From: Rhynchopus sp. YZ270_cl-10
Lineage: Eukaryota > Euglenozoa > Diplonemea > Diplonemida > Diplonemidae
NCBI GenBank assembly: GCA_964035575.1
Contig: OZ037920.1
Location: 682,001-746,000, forward strand
Reading direction: 5' to 3'
Length of the DNA: 64,000 nucleotides
In this document: positions 10,968-20,800 of the stretch, piece after piece
Numbering within the stretch: the first letter of the stretch is position 1
How the letters are laid out: every line of letters begins with the position of its first letter
Notes under the pieces: model-generated
What the model was told of the DNA's origin: nothing
The model's database searches: none
What the model saw: only the letters and a program-made list of their open reading frames with translations
Position numbers and translations under genes: made by a program

Positions 10968-11086
10968 AGATGTAAACCACGAATGGATTGTAGGACTGCA
11001 TGGTTGGATGTCCACCCCCCCGGTCCAGCCGGTCATTGTACCAAAGGTACATTGTTCACGAGAGGGCTTTGTATTTTCAAGTCAAC
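10968..11086 (+). repeat. 110-bp dispersed repeat, copy b
   Basis: Diverged copy of the repeat at 10607-10716. It keeps the AGATGTAAACCACGAA start, the CACGAGAGGGCTTTGTATTT block and the CAAGTCAAC tail. The internal hairpin is weaker here, so the fold itself is not clearly conserved. Confidence 0.55.
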
Positions 11087-11562
11087 TTATCATATTGGGT
11101 ACATGACTGTCGTTTTGTGCTCGCAGAGTGGTGATTTAGTGTAAATCGCTCAAAAAGAAAACACCCCCCCAAAAAAGTAGTATCATGCACCCCTGGTGGA
11201 GTTCCTCCTCGGGTGTCTTTTCAAATGCAGTATCCAAGTTTTCAAAAAAGTTTTCAAAAAAAAAAAAAAAATACCGCACCCTCGTATTGCTCTCTAGCGC
11301 ATAGTGAGGGATAGATAACAGACAAGAGACCAGTGAAGGATTGCGATGTCTCTTGATTGGGTCAGGCCAGAGTGTCTTTTTGTGTGACACATTTTTATTT
11401 TTTTTATTTTTTTGAATTTATACCTACAAAAGCGTAGCTTAAAGGAGAAATCGTTCCTCCGATACGGTCGCCAATCAACTCTCTCTCCAACAGAGTAATT
11501 GAGCAATCAACGAAAAAAGCCTTTTTCCCTTTTAGTCTATCAGAGTTACTATTTTCATTTTA

Positions 11563-11601
11563 GGTGGACCAATTATGAGAGGCTTGGGGTCATCTTATCA
11601 A
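11563..11601 (+). promoter_or_regulatory. Stem-loop element variant in array unit 1
   Basis: The outer stem is TG(G)A/TCA, the inner stem CCAA/TTGG, the loop core ATGAGAGGC, and the tail TCATCTTATCAAC. Compared with CTAA/TTAG at 555, one base pair has changed on both sides (T-A to C-G). Units 2-8 carry the same element with CCGA/TTGG, at 13995-14034 and equivalent positions. Confidence 0.6.
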
Positions 11602-11853
11602 CCCCCTTTTTGTTTATATGTTGTGAACATATCCTCCACTAAACTTCACAGTCAATTGACGGCTAGATGTTAAAAAAAACGCATTGAAAAAAGGAGAAAA
11701 TGCAAGAAGACAGTACAGTGTGTGGTTGGGTGATATATCTACGTCATTGTGAGTTGCAGGCAAACAAAGGCAGGGTCTTAGGATGTGATGTAAAAAAAAC
11801 CGGTTTTGAAAGTTTCTTTTTTACTCTGGAAATTTGCGGTTTCACCCTAATAT

Positions 11854-11960
11854 ACACCTGATTTTTACCCCGCGTATAGGCGCATATAGCGCGTAAAGGC
11901 TGGGAAAAATAGGTGTATACGGGCCTTTACGCGCCTATACGCGGGGTAAAAATCAGGTGG
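11854..11960. mobile_element. Foldback (MITE-like) element in array unit 1
   Basis: Near-perfect palindrome with arms CACCTGATTTTTACCCCGCG and its complement, flanked by TAATAT on both sides. Equivalent copies are at 14282-14388, 23173-23279, 25602-25708, 28031-28137, 30461-30567, 32890-32996 and 36124-36230. These were multiplied with the array units rather than inserted separately. It is related to the solo copy at 1420-1520. Confidence 0.8.
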
Positions 11961-12572
11961 TAATATCCTGAACAAAAAGCAAACCAAACAAAACAAAAGA
12001 AAAGAAGAAAGAACACTTTGTGAAGGGTAGAACATACTGTTGTGTACTATCCACACAAAACGAAAACGTATTGCTTCTGAAGGGCATGACAACAAAATTT
12101 TTGCATATCTCTCACCCCCTTCTCCTCCTCCTTTTTTTTACCTCATAACAATGAAACCCTCGCCCTATTTTTTTTTTGAACTGTCTTGTGGTTCTGAACT
12201 GTCCAAAAGTCAAAACCTGGGGGGGTCTCTCAACCCTCTATTTTTATTGTATTGGTACCCCAGAAATAAATACCAAGAACGCAACAACTACGCAAAATGG
12301 GGGGGTCGTCAGGAGCACACAAGTATGCATTCATTTTCGTTTCGTTAAGAAAAAGAATGTATATGAAATAATAGTATGCACTTCGACTACTCATGCAGAA
12401 TTCAGCTTCTGCCATTGAACTGCACTACACAGACCACCTTTCTTTTACCCCCCCCCCCTCCCTTCAAACTCCTCTCAGTCTTTCCATATCTCTCCCCGTT
12501 CCCCCTCCGCCTCCACCTTACACGCTTCATTTATACTTGATAATAGTTTAAATTTAGTTTGCTCGCTTTCCT

Positions 12573-13256
12573 ATGGAAGCATCGTCACCACCGGACCTAC
12601 CTTACCCACCTACCCCTGCCGGCTTCTGCGAAGCAATCGCTGAAGGGGATGTGTCTTGCATTGCGCTTTATATGGGAGAAGGGATGACGGTGGAAGGGAC
12701 AGCGACGCATCGTCCTGTACATGCGGCATGTCGTGCGGCGAAGGGGGATATATTGAAGGAGTTGGTCCGTTTGGGTGCGGATCTGCGTTCAAAGGATGCG
12801 ATGGGTGGGACGGCGTACACTGCGTTGAAGGAGTCTTCGCCTAAAAGGGGTGATGAAGTCGAGGTGTGTCTGTTGCTGCTGTTGCAGGAGAATGTGGTGG
12901 GGGATGATGCCGATGTGATGATGTTCTGTCTAAGAAGGGACTTTGTGAACGGAGCTGCCTGGATGATGGAGGAGCGGGGCTTGAACGTCAACAGCAAAGA
13001 TGCTAATGGACGGACCTGGCTGCACAAAGCGGCGAGGTTAGGGGCGACACGTGTGAGTGCTCTGTTTGTAGACAATGGGGCTGACCTTCGGGTCTGTGAC
13101 AAAAGCCTAAAAAACGCGATGGATCACGCAATCCTCAACGACAATGCAGCAACGAGGAGATACATCATGACAGCGATAAGGGATGCTGGGGGTATAAAGA
13201 CGCCGCCGACAGGGGTATGCTGTGGGGTTTTTTTTTGGGGGGGTGGACTGAACTGA
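12573..13256 (+). CDS. Ankyrin-repeat protein, array copy 1 (227 aa)
   Basis: Small intracellular protein, probably a protein-binding module. Ankyrin-type helices are visible at about residues 46-76 (RPVHAACRAAKGDILKELV, then LGADLRSKD), 78-112, 117-140, 145-175 (NGRTWLHKAARLGATRVSAL, then NGADLRVCD) and 177-207. There is no signal peptide or membrane segment. The start ATG follows a T/C-rich leader. The C-terminus runs through T9 and G7 tracts, so its last residues are prone to frame change. Predicted proteins of copies 1-7 are identical. The partner is unknown. Confidence 0.75.
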   Translation: MEASSPPDLPYPPTPAGFCEAIAEGDVSCIALYMGEGMTVEGTATHRPVHAACRAAKGDILKELVRLGADLRSKDAMGGTAYTALKESSPKRGDEVEVCLLLLLQENVVGDDADVMMFCLRRDFVNGAAWMMEERGLNVNSKDANGRTWLHKAARLGATRVSALFVDNGADLRVCDKSLKNAMDHAILNDNAATRRYIMTAIRDAGGIKTPPTGVCCGVFFWGGGLN

Positions 13257-13994
13257 ACAAAATCGATATCTAATAATCTCTTCCACAAAGTCTGCAAACA
13301 CTTCGCCATATTGTTCCTCTCTACGGAACCTCCGTGTGCTCCGCGTCACGGTGCAACTCCCGCACAACTCATGCGTAGCATTGTACCATGGTACACTGTC
13401 GCGAGCGGGCTGTTGTATTTCAAGTGAATCTTTTTTTTTTTTTTTGAAGCGTTTCACACACGCTCACATCATTGCACGAAGAGGTGTCACTGTCAATGAG
13501 AAGGATTTTGCATTTCTACTTCGGTTATCCCCTCCCGACACCGTACACTTACAGGGCTCGTGGTGCTGTGCATGGTGCTGCGAAGGTATCACCCGCAGGC
13601 GGTACGTCGCCCCACGCTACCAACACACCCGTTAGAACGGTTCTCCGCGATAAAAAAAGACGAAAATGTCAAAACCTAGCGTGTTTCCGCACGATACCAT
13701 GGTGGGTTACAAAGAGAGTAACCGTATGCTCATTCTCCACGTTTTCCTACAAAAGCATAGCTTAAAGGAGAAATCGTTCCTCCGATACGGTTGCCGATCA
13801 ACTCTCTCTCTCCAACAGAGTAATTGAGCAATCAACGAAAAAAACCTTTTTCCCTTTTAGCCTATCAGAGTTACTCAAAAGCAAGGGTACATTTGTCGCA
13901 CCCTCTTTGCTTTCTTTTCGTTTCATTTAAGAAAAGAAAGTATATGAAATAACTTTTCCCCTTTTAGTCTATCAAAGTTACTATTTTCATTTTA

Positions 13995-14034
13995 GGTGGA
14001 CCGATTATGAGAGGCTTGGGATCATCTTATCAAC
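13995..14034 (+). promoter_or_regulatory. Stem-loop element variant in array unit 2
   Basis: TG(G)A/TCA outer stem, CCGA/TTGG inner stem with one G-T wobble, loop core ATGAGAGGC, tail TCATCTTATCAAC. The same sequence recurs at the matching place in units 3-8. Confidence 0.55.
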
Positions 14035-15001
14035 CCCCTTTTTGTTTATATGTTGTGAACATATCCTCCACTAAACTTCACAGTGACGCTAGATGTAAAA
14101 AAACGCATTGAAAAAAAAAAGGAGAAAATGCAAGAAGACAGTACAGTGTGTGGTTGGGTGATATATCTACGTCATTGTGAGTTGCAGGCAAACAAAAGCA
14201 GGGTCTTAGGGTGTGATGTAAAAAAAACCGGTTTTGAAAGTTTCTTTTTTTTTCTGGAAATTTGCGGTTTCACCCTAATATACACCTGATTTTTACCCCG
14301 CGTATAGGCGCATATAGCGCGTAAAGGCTGGGAAAAATGGGTGTATACGGGCCTTTACGCGCCTATACGCGGGGTAAAAATCAGGTGGTAATATCCTGAA
14401 CAAAAAGCAAACCAAACAAAACAAAAGAAAAGAAGAACGAACCCTTTGTGAAGGGTAGAACATACTGTTGTGTACTATCCACACAAAACGAAAACGTATT
14501 GCTTCTGAAGGGCATGACAACAAAATTTTTGCATATCTCTCACCCCCTTCTCCTCCTCCTTTTTTTTACCTCATAACAATGAAACCCTCGCCCTATTTTT
14601 TTTTTGAACTGTCTTGTGGTTCTGAACTGTCCAAAAGTCAAAACCTGGGGGGGTCTCTCAACCCTCTATTTTTATTGTATTGGTACCCCAGAAATAAATA
14701 CCAAGAACGCAACAACTACGCAAAATGGGGGGGTCGTCAGGAGCACACAAGTATGCATTCATTTTCGTTTCGTTAAGAAAAAGAATGTATATGAAATAAT
14801 AGTATGCACTTCGACTACTCATGCAGAATTCAGCTTCTGCCATTGAACTGCACTACACAGACCACCTTTCTTTTACCCCCCCCCCCCTCCCTTCAAACTC
14901 CTCTCAGTCTTTCCATATCTCTCCCCGTTCCCCCTCCGCCTCCACCTTACACGCTTCATTTATACTTGATAATAGTTTAAATTTAGTTTGCTCGCTTTCC
15001 T

Positions 15002-15685
15002 ATGGAAGCATCGTCACCACCGGACCTACCTTACCCACCTACCCCTGCCGGCTTCTGCGAAGCAATCGCTGAAGGGGATGTGTCTTGCATTGCGCTTTAT
15101 ATGGGAGAAGGGATGACGGTGGAAGGGACAGCGACGCATCGTCCTGTACATGCGGCATGTCGTGCGGCGAAGGGGGATATATTGAAGGAGTTGGTCCGTT
15201 TGGGTGCGGATCTGCGTTCAAAGGATGCGATGGGTGGGACGGCGTACACTGCGTTGAAGGAGTCTTCGCCTAAAAGGGGTGATGAAGTCGAGGTGTGTCT
15301 GTTGCTGCTGTTGCAGGAGAATGTGGTGGGGGATGATGCCGATGTGATGATGTTCTGTCTAAGAAGGGACTTTGTGAACGGAGCTGCCTGGATGATGGAG
15401 GAGCGGGGCTTGAACGTCAACAGCAAAGATGCTAATGGACGGACCTGGCTGCACAAAGCGGCGAGGTTAGGGGCGACACGTGTGAGTGCTCTGTTTGTAG
15501 ACAATGGGGCTGACCTTCGGGTCTGTGACAAAAGCCTAAAAAACGCGATGGATCACGCAATCCTCAACGACAATGCAGCAACGAGGAGATACATCATGAC
15601 AGCGATAAGGGATGCTGGGGGTATAAAGACGCCGCCGACAGGGGTATGCTGTGGGGTTTTTTTTTGGGGGGGTGGACTGAACTGA
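15002..15685 (+). CDS. Ankyrin-repeat protein, array copy 2
   Basis: Predicted protein identical to array copy 1 (227 aa, about five ankyrin-like repeats). It lies upstream of the LINE insertion, which enters the T tract about 180 bp after its stop and leaves the reading frame untouched. Confidence 0.75.
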   Translation: MEASSPPDLPYPPTPAGFCEAIAEGDVSCIALYMGEGMTVEGTATHRPVHAACRAAKGDILKELVRLGADLRSKDAMGGTAYTALKESSPKRGDEVEVCLLLLLQENVVGDDADVMMFCLRRDFVNGAAWMMEERGLNVNSKDANGRTWLHKAARLGATRVSALFVDNGADLRVCDKSLKNAMDHAILNDNAATRRYIMTAIRDAGGIKTPPTGVCCGVFFWGGGLN

Positions 15686-15997
15686 ACAAAATCGATATCT
15701 AATAATCTCTTCCACAAAGTCTGCAAACACTTCGCCATATTGTTCCTCTCTACGGAACCTCCGTGTGCTCCGCGTCACGGTGCAACTCCCGCACAACTCA
15801 TGCGTAGCATTGTACCATGGTACACTGTCGCGAGCGGGCTGTTGTATTTCAAGTGAATCTTTTTTTTTCATTGGTTTAAAAGGATTTTTTTTTCCCTTCA
15901 TTTTTCCCTTCATTGGTATACACATCACACACCCCACACGACCGTCCCCCCCGGTTCTTTCCTTGTGGCGCATCTGCCTGGGTCCTCTCCCACTCAG

Positions 15998-16365
15998 ATG
16001 TCGCTCCTAGCGAAAGCCAGAGAGACCTACGACCGTGCGCAAGCACTGGTCCTAGCGTCGAACTCAGAGGAGACCAAGATCCTTGCACTACAATGCATTG
16101 ATCTCTGCCTGAGTGTCCTGGGTGCCCCCCAGCCTAATCCCCCACATGGTGCTGATAACAGCAATGGCAGCAGCAGGACCGCATTTGGCGGCGGCAGCAG
16201 CAATAGCAACATCAACAGCAACAGCAACAATTACAGCAACAACAGCAACAAGAACAGCAAAAACAGCAACAACAGAAACAGCAACGGCAACAGCAACAAC
16301 AGAAACCGCTCTGCATGGGTGCAGGTCCCCGGCAAGAGCAGCGGCAACAACAACAACAGCAACAA

Positions 16366-16454
<89 letters not shown>

Positions 16455-17839
16455 ACAGATACAGTCCGCTTAGTGACACGCGCGGTGGACGCGGAGCGGA
16501 GGATGGCGTCAACGGCGGCGAAGGACGCGATGTCGAGGAGCCCTCGCAGGAATGGACACAAGTGGTAAGAGGCAGCAGGCAGAAACAGAGGCTGCAGAAG
16601 TTCGCGGAGTACCGGCGCATCGCCGAGGAGGAACCGGAGACAGTACGAACGACGTTTTCGCTTATGCAGAGCCAATTCGGGGGCGCCCCAATCTGCAGGG
16701 AAGTGGACTTGGTGATGACGGCGATGGACTTGGCGTTCATTGCTGATAACGCAGACGAGGCGAGACTCGCTTGGGAGGCCGTGCTGGCACGCGAGGAGGA
16801 CATCCGGAACGAGGATGCCTTCCCGAGGATCGCCGTGTACGCGAAGAAACGCTTCTGTTCGCGGTGTGTGGCAGTTACGCTGCGGACAGAAAACAGGAGT
16901 CTCAAGCAGCAGCGAGATGAGACCTGGTACGCATGTTACTCTCTGCTGTGGGAGGAGGAGATGAAGGAAGCGATGCCGAAGACGGTACGTGTGAATTCGC
17001 AACCCTCCACCGCTGTGCTCATCTGCACGTTGTCGGAGAAGTTTGCGGATGCGACGACATGGAGGCAAGCGGAGCGCAACCCTGGCATTATGATGCCGAG
17101 ACTGCTGACAGATCTATGCAAGGTAGTGCAGCACGTGGTGAAGCCCAACAACGTGTGGGACTACTTCCGCAGAGAGAACGAGCATGGGAATGGGCACGAA
17201 ATTAGCCTGCGCGTGCCGGTGAGTAAGGTGGAGCAGCTACTGCCGCTGTCGGGGAAACAAGGGCTCTTTCTCAAGCCTCTGAAGTGGCACTGCGGCAACG
17301 ACAAGTACCCTGTGGCCTGGCTGGACCGGACGGTGACGCTCGAGAGAGCCCTGGAGTTGAATACACGGAACCCCAACTCCTGCCTAGGGCTAGCCGTGGG
17401 AGTGAGTGGGGGTCTAGCACTAAGGATGAAGCAAGGGGTTGACTTGGATGCCGTTCGCAGAGAGATACCACAGGGTATGCTCGCGCCCATGTCGAACGAT
17501 CCCTCTCTGGTGAGGTACACGGTGTCGGGTGCACGGCACTACGAGGAGGCGGCAGACATCATGTCCGTTCTGCGGGGCACGAGCTGGCCATGCACACAGC
17601 TGGCAACGTACAAGCGCAAAGGACAGACGTGGCTGATCGTGGCCGCGAACACCGCCCCGCACTTCACCAACATTGAGCGCACAGGCCAGTCCATGGTCAC
17701 AGTCAGGCCAGCATCGTCTGCGGACAGCCACCGCCCCCGCACTAACAGGTTCACTGGCAAATTGGTGTTCCCATCAGAGTCGTCCGAGATGGAGACGGAG
17801 ATCGTTGAGCCAGAGGCGACAGTAGAGCCCATGTTGTGA
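15998..17839 (+). CDS. LINE ORF1 protein (613 aa)
   Basis: Probably the RNA-binding or particle protein of the LINE. The ATG at 15998 is the first in the open frame; an in-frame GTG at 15965 could extend it. Residues from about 50 to 160 are an Asn/Ser-rich low-complexity region coded by alternating AAC and AGC (nucleotides about 16200-16455). It is followed by a predicted globular region of mixed helices and strands (for example DLVMTAMDLAFIADNADEA and RVPVSKVEQLLPLSGKQ). No CCHC knuckle or clear RRM was recognised, so the function is inferred from position only. It ends ATG TTG TGA, with CGG immediately after, and ORF2 continues in the same frame. Confidence 0.85.
16200..16455 (+). repeat. 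AAC/AGC trinucleotide-rich tract inside ORF1
   Basis: Interrupted CAACAG/CAGCAA repeats, densest at 16330-16455, encode Asn and Ser. The tract is prone to length change by slippage but keeps the frame. The antisense poly-Leu and poly-Val frames are shadows. Confidence 0.85.
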
Positions 17840-17871
17840 CGGAGCGAGAAGCGTGACCCCGAGTCGCTCGC
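17837..17871 (+). promoter_or_regulatory. Candidate stop-codon readthrough site between LINE ORF1 and ORF2
   Basis: TGA at 17837-17839 is followed by CGG. UGA-CGG is one of the known leaky-stop contexts. A stem GAGCGA (17842-17847) against TCGCTC (17864-17869) can form 2 nt downstream with a 16-nt loop. No further stop follows in frame for 4.4 kb. Readthrough is inferred; reinitiation at a non-ATG codon is the main alternative. Confidence 0.6.
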
Positions 17872-20800
17872 AGCCCACAACTACGAGCAACTTCCTCGCG
17901 AGTGCATAGAAACACGCCCTGGTCCCCGCCACTTCCCAAACCAAGCCTCCTCATCATCATCATCATCATCCGTGGCATCCTTTTCTCCTCGCCCCTTTTT
18001 CCCTACGTCACTCTCAGACACATCTTCTTCCTCTGCTTCCTCCTCTTCTTCTTCTTCCTCTTCTTCCTCCTCCTCTTCAACGGATAGATCCTCCTCACGT
18101 ACGTGCTGCTCCGATGCTGAGAACACGCTCACGATAACCACCCTCAACTGCACATCCCTGCAGAACTACGCACACATCATACACGACCTGCAGTGCGATA
18201 TAATTTGTCTGCAAGAGACAAAATTGACCGAGTCCAAGATCTTTGAGATGAACGACTTCTTCACCACAGTTTGGTCCCCAGAGTGGGGCCCCCCCATGGA
18301 TGGCGCACTCGTCCATGGCATCCGCAGTCCACACATTGGGGAACGTGGGGGAGTTGCCACCATGCTGAAGAGACCGGGCATCATGTTCCTGGACACCGAA
18401 TTGACGTCTTCTCTGAAGCCCTCGCTGAGGAAACGCGTGGTGCACACACGCGTGGCGCTTGGTTCCGGCCGTCTGTTCCTGCATGTGGTGAATGTGTACG
18501 CCCCGTCAGGTGACACGCCAAGAGGTACAGTTGCTTCCCGCGAAGAACTCCTCCACACAGTGCTTGTGAAGTTTCGAGAAGCCCTGGGTAACGTTCCGTT
18601 GATTGTGTGCGGCGACCTCAACACCGATGTGGAAAGATCACCAACATTGCGGAAAGCACTCGCCAATGACTGGTGCGATGTCGCGCTCCTGGGAAGCACT
18701 GGGGATGACGGCAAGCCCCCTGCCACGTTCACTCGCAAAGACTCAGCGGGAACCCGTATCGACTACATCCTGCTGAATAGCGTCGCTGCACACGCCATTC
18801 ATAGCTGTTGGACACAGAGCATCAACTGCATCCCCAGCCACAAGTCCGTCAACGTGCGGCTCTGCCTCTCTGTGTTTACAGAGTCGACACTCCGATACAT
18901 TATTCCCAAGCAGATGCCGGAGCTTGGACTTGTGGCGAATGCTGAGACAGTCGGCAGGAATCTCCTACAACAACACAACTGTGCCGCAGCACTTGCGTCC
19001 GGTGACATTGACGATGCGTGGGAAGCGATCGCATTGGCTGGGGAAGAGTTTCTCCTGCTCGCGGCAAAGGCAGCTGGTGACACGCTTTCGAAAGGGTTCT
19101 GTGGCCGCTCCAAGATCCCCCATCCGGTGTTGAAACCTGTGTGTGCACCTACACGACCGGCGTCTGTTGGTGGGTCTTCCCCCCGACAGGACCAACTTGC
19201 CAAATTCGAGTACAAGCTCACGGATCTCATCGCAAAGACTGAATCTTGTCCTGGTGGGGTGATGGAGAATCCTGTGCGCAATGCCTGGGGTAAAGTGTTC
19301 CGTACCGCAATTACGCTCAAGTTGATGAGGTCCGAGGAGACGACAATCCCTCTCTCGCTCGAAAGGCAAATACAGATCCTTAACTCTCTGCTGGAAAAAT
19401 CCAAGATGCTTATGAACCTTGAGATACGCAATACCCGTCTACAGCGCGAGAAGCAGTACACCACCAAGCTGAAGGTGGATTTCAGCAGCGAACGACGAAA
19501 ACTCACGGCGTGGTGCATGGGTAAACAGGGTGTTCCTATTTCCGCCCTTCGGGGGGAAGATGGTGTGCTTACGGCCAACCACAGGGAGATGGACAAACTC
19601 CTGCGTGATGAATGGAAATCGGTGTTCAACCTATACGACCACGACCATCCCGAGCCAACTCTCGCCTCTTTCGAACAACGTTTCGGCAGCTTCGTCGCGC
19701 ACTCCCCGATGTCCCTAGACCCGCTAAGTGGTGCTGACTTGCGTAGAACGCTTGACAAGAAAGGTAAGCGCACGGACGCCTGCGGAACTGATGGCTGGCG
19801 CTCATTGGAGCTTCATGCGATGCCCCTGTGCATACTGGACGGTTTTGCCCGAGTGTTCAACGCGATAGAGACGAACGGTGTGTGGCCGCAAGCGCTGTTG
19901 ACCGCCCTGGTGACGCTCCTTCCCAAAGGCGAGGACCAGTCCCCCTTGAAGCTACGTCCTGTGACAGTGACCAGTGCGGTGTACCGGTTGTGGGCCTGCG
20001 CACGCCTGCAGGCAGTTCAACAATGGCAGGAACAATGGGTACACCCGTCGCAACATGGCTTCCGCCCAAAGCACAGCACGAACGACGTCTTGTATGACGT
20101 CTTCACACAGATGGAGGACGCTCTGCTCGGTGGCGAACCGCTGCACGGTCTGGCACTCGACTTTGCGAAGTGCTTCGACCGCGTACCACAGGGCCTCACC
20201 TTGGATCTTGTAGAGAAGATGGGGCTTCACCCCAGGATCATGACACCTCTGCGAGCAATGTACGCCAAGCTGAGACGGCGGTTCAAGCTGCCCTCCGGCG
20301 TAGGAGAGGCGTACTCCGTGACGAATGGGATTCTGCAGGGGTGCCCCCTCTCTGTGGTGCTCATCAACGCCTTGATGTCGGTCCTGACACACTGCATCAC
20401 GGCAGAGGTACCTGAGGCGTTTGTACGGTCGTTTGCTGACGACGCATACCTTTTGTCTCGCCATAGTGAAGCTTCGGTGGGGGCGTGTCTGCTGCGAGTG
20501 GAGGACTTCTGCCGCATCACAGGCATGCGCCTCAACATGGCGAAGACCTTTGCCTTCTCATCATTGAAGAACCACAAATGCAAGCTGAAGTCTGAGGACA
20601 ACCATAGGTTCCGGACAACAGAGTCACTCCGCTCACTCGGCGTGATGATGTACAGCTCCCTACGGAGCAAGGGGCGATACAACGCTACGGTATACCAATC
20701 AGCCGTGAGGGCGCTCTCATGTTTGGGTGCGACACCGCTCTCCTTCTCCCAGAAGGTATCTATTGCCACATCTGCCATCCTCCCTTCAGTGTTATACGAG

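Larger units (their letters stand above)
9761..11422. other. Repeat-bearing spacer between the giant gene and the array
   Basis: No gene is supported. Contents are T-rich sequence just after the stop, a motif with ACTGTCATGAGAGGGC at about 9972-9990, a GT/GA-rich simple-sequence tract at 10027-10104, two copies of a 110-120 bp repeat, one stem-loop element and a LINE-3'-end-like hairpin near 10857. The last 330 bp before the array show nothing recognisable. Confidence 0.6.
11423..13745 (+). repeat. Array unit 1 (diverged, shorter)
   Basis: Contains a stem-loop element variant (11563-11601, inner stem CCAA/TTGG), a foldback element (11854-11960 between TAATAT repeats at 11848 and 11961) and an ankyrin gene (12573-13256). 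It lacks the roughly 115-bp segment present at 13875-13980 in unit 2. Confidence 0.9.

Noticed and set aside
12668-13102. 144-aa ORF antisense to the ankyrin gene, repeated in every array unit
   Set aside because: It is the complement of a frame supported by ankyrin motifs and by silent-site changes; no family features of its own.
15965-15997. Start of LINE ORF1 at a GTG
   Set aside because: GTG is rarely used for initiation in eukaryotes; the ATG at 15998 was preferred.
16231-17068. Antisense poly-Leu and poly-Val ORFs opposite LINE ORF1
   Set aside because: Products of the AAC/AGC repeat read on the other strand.
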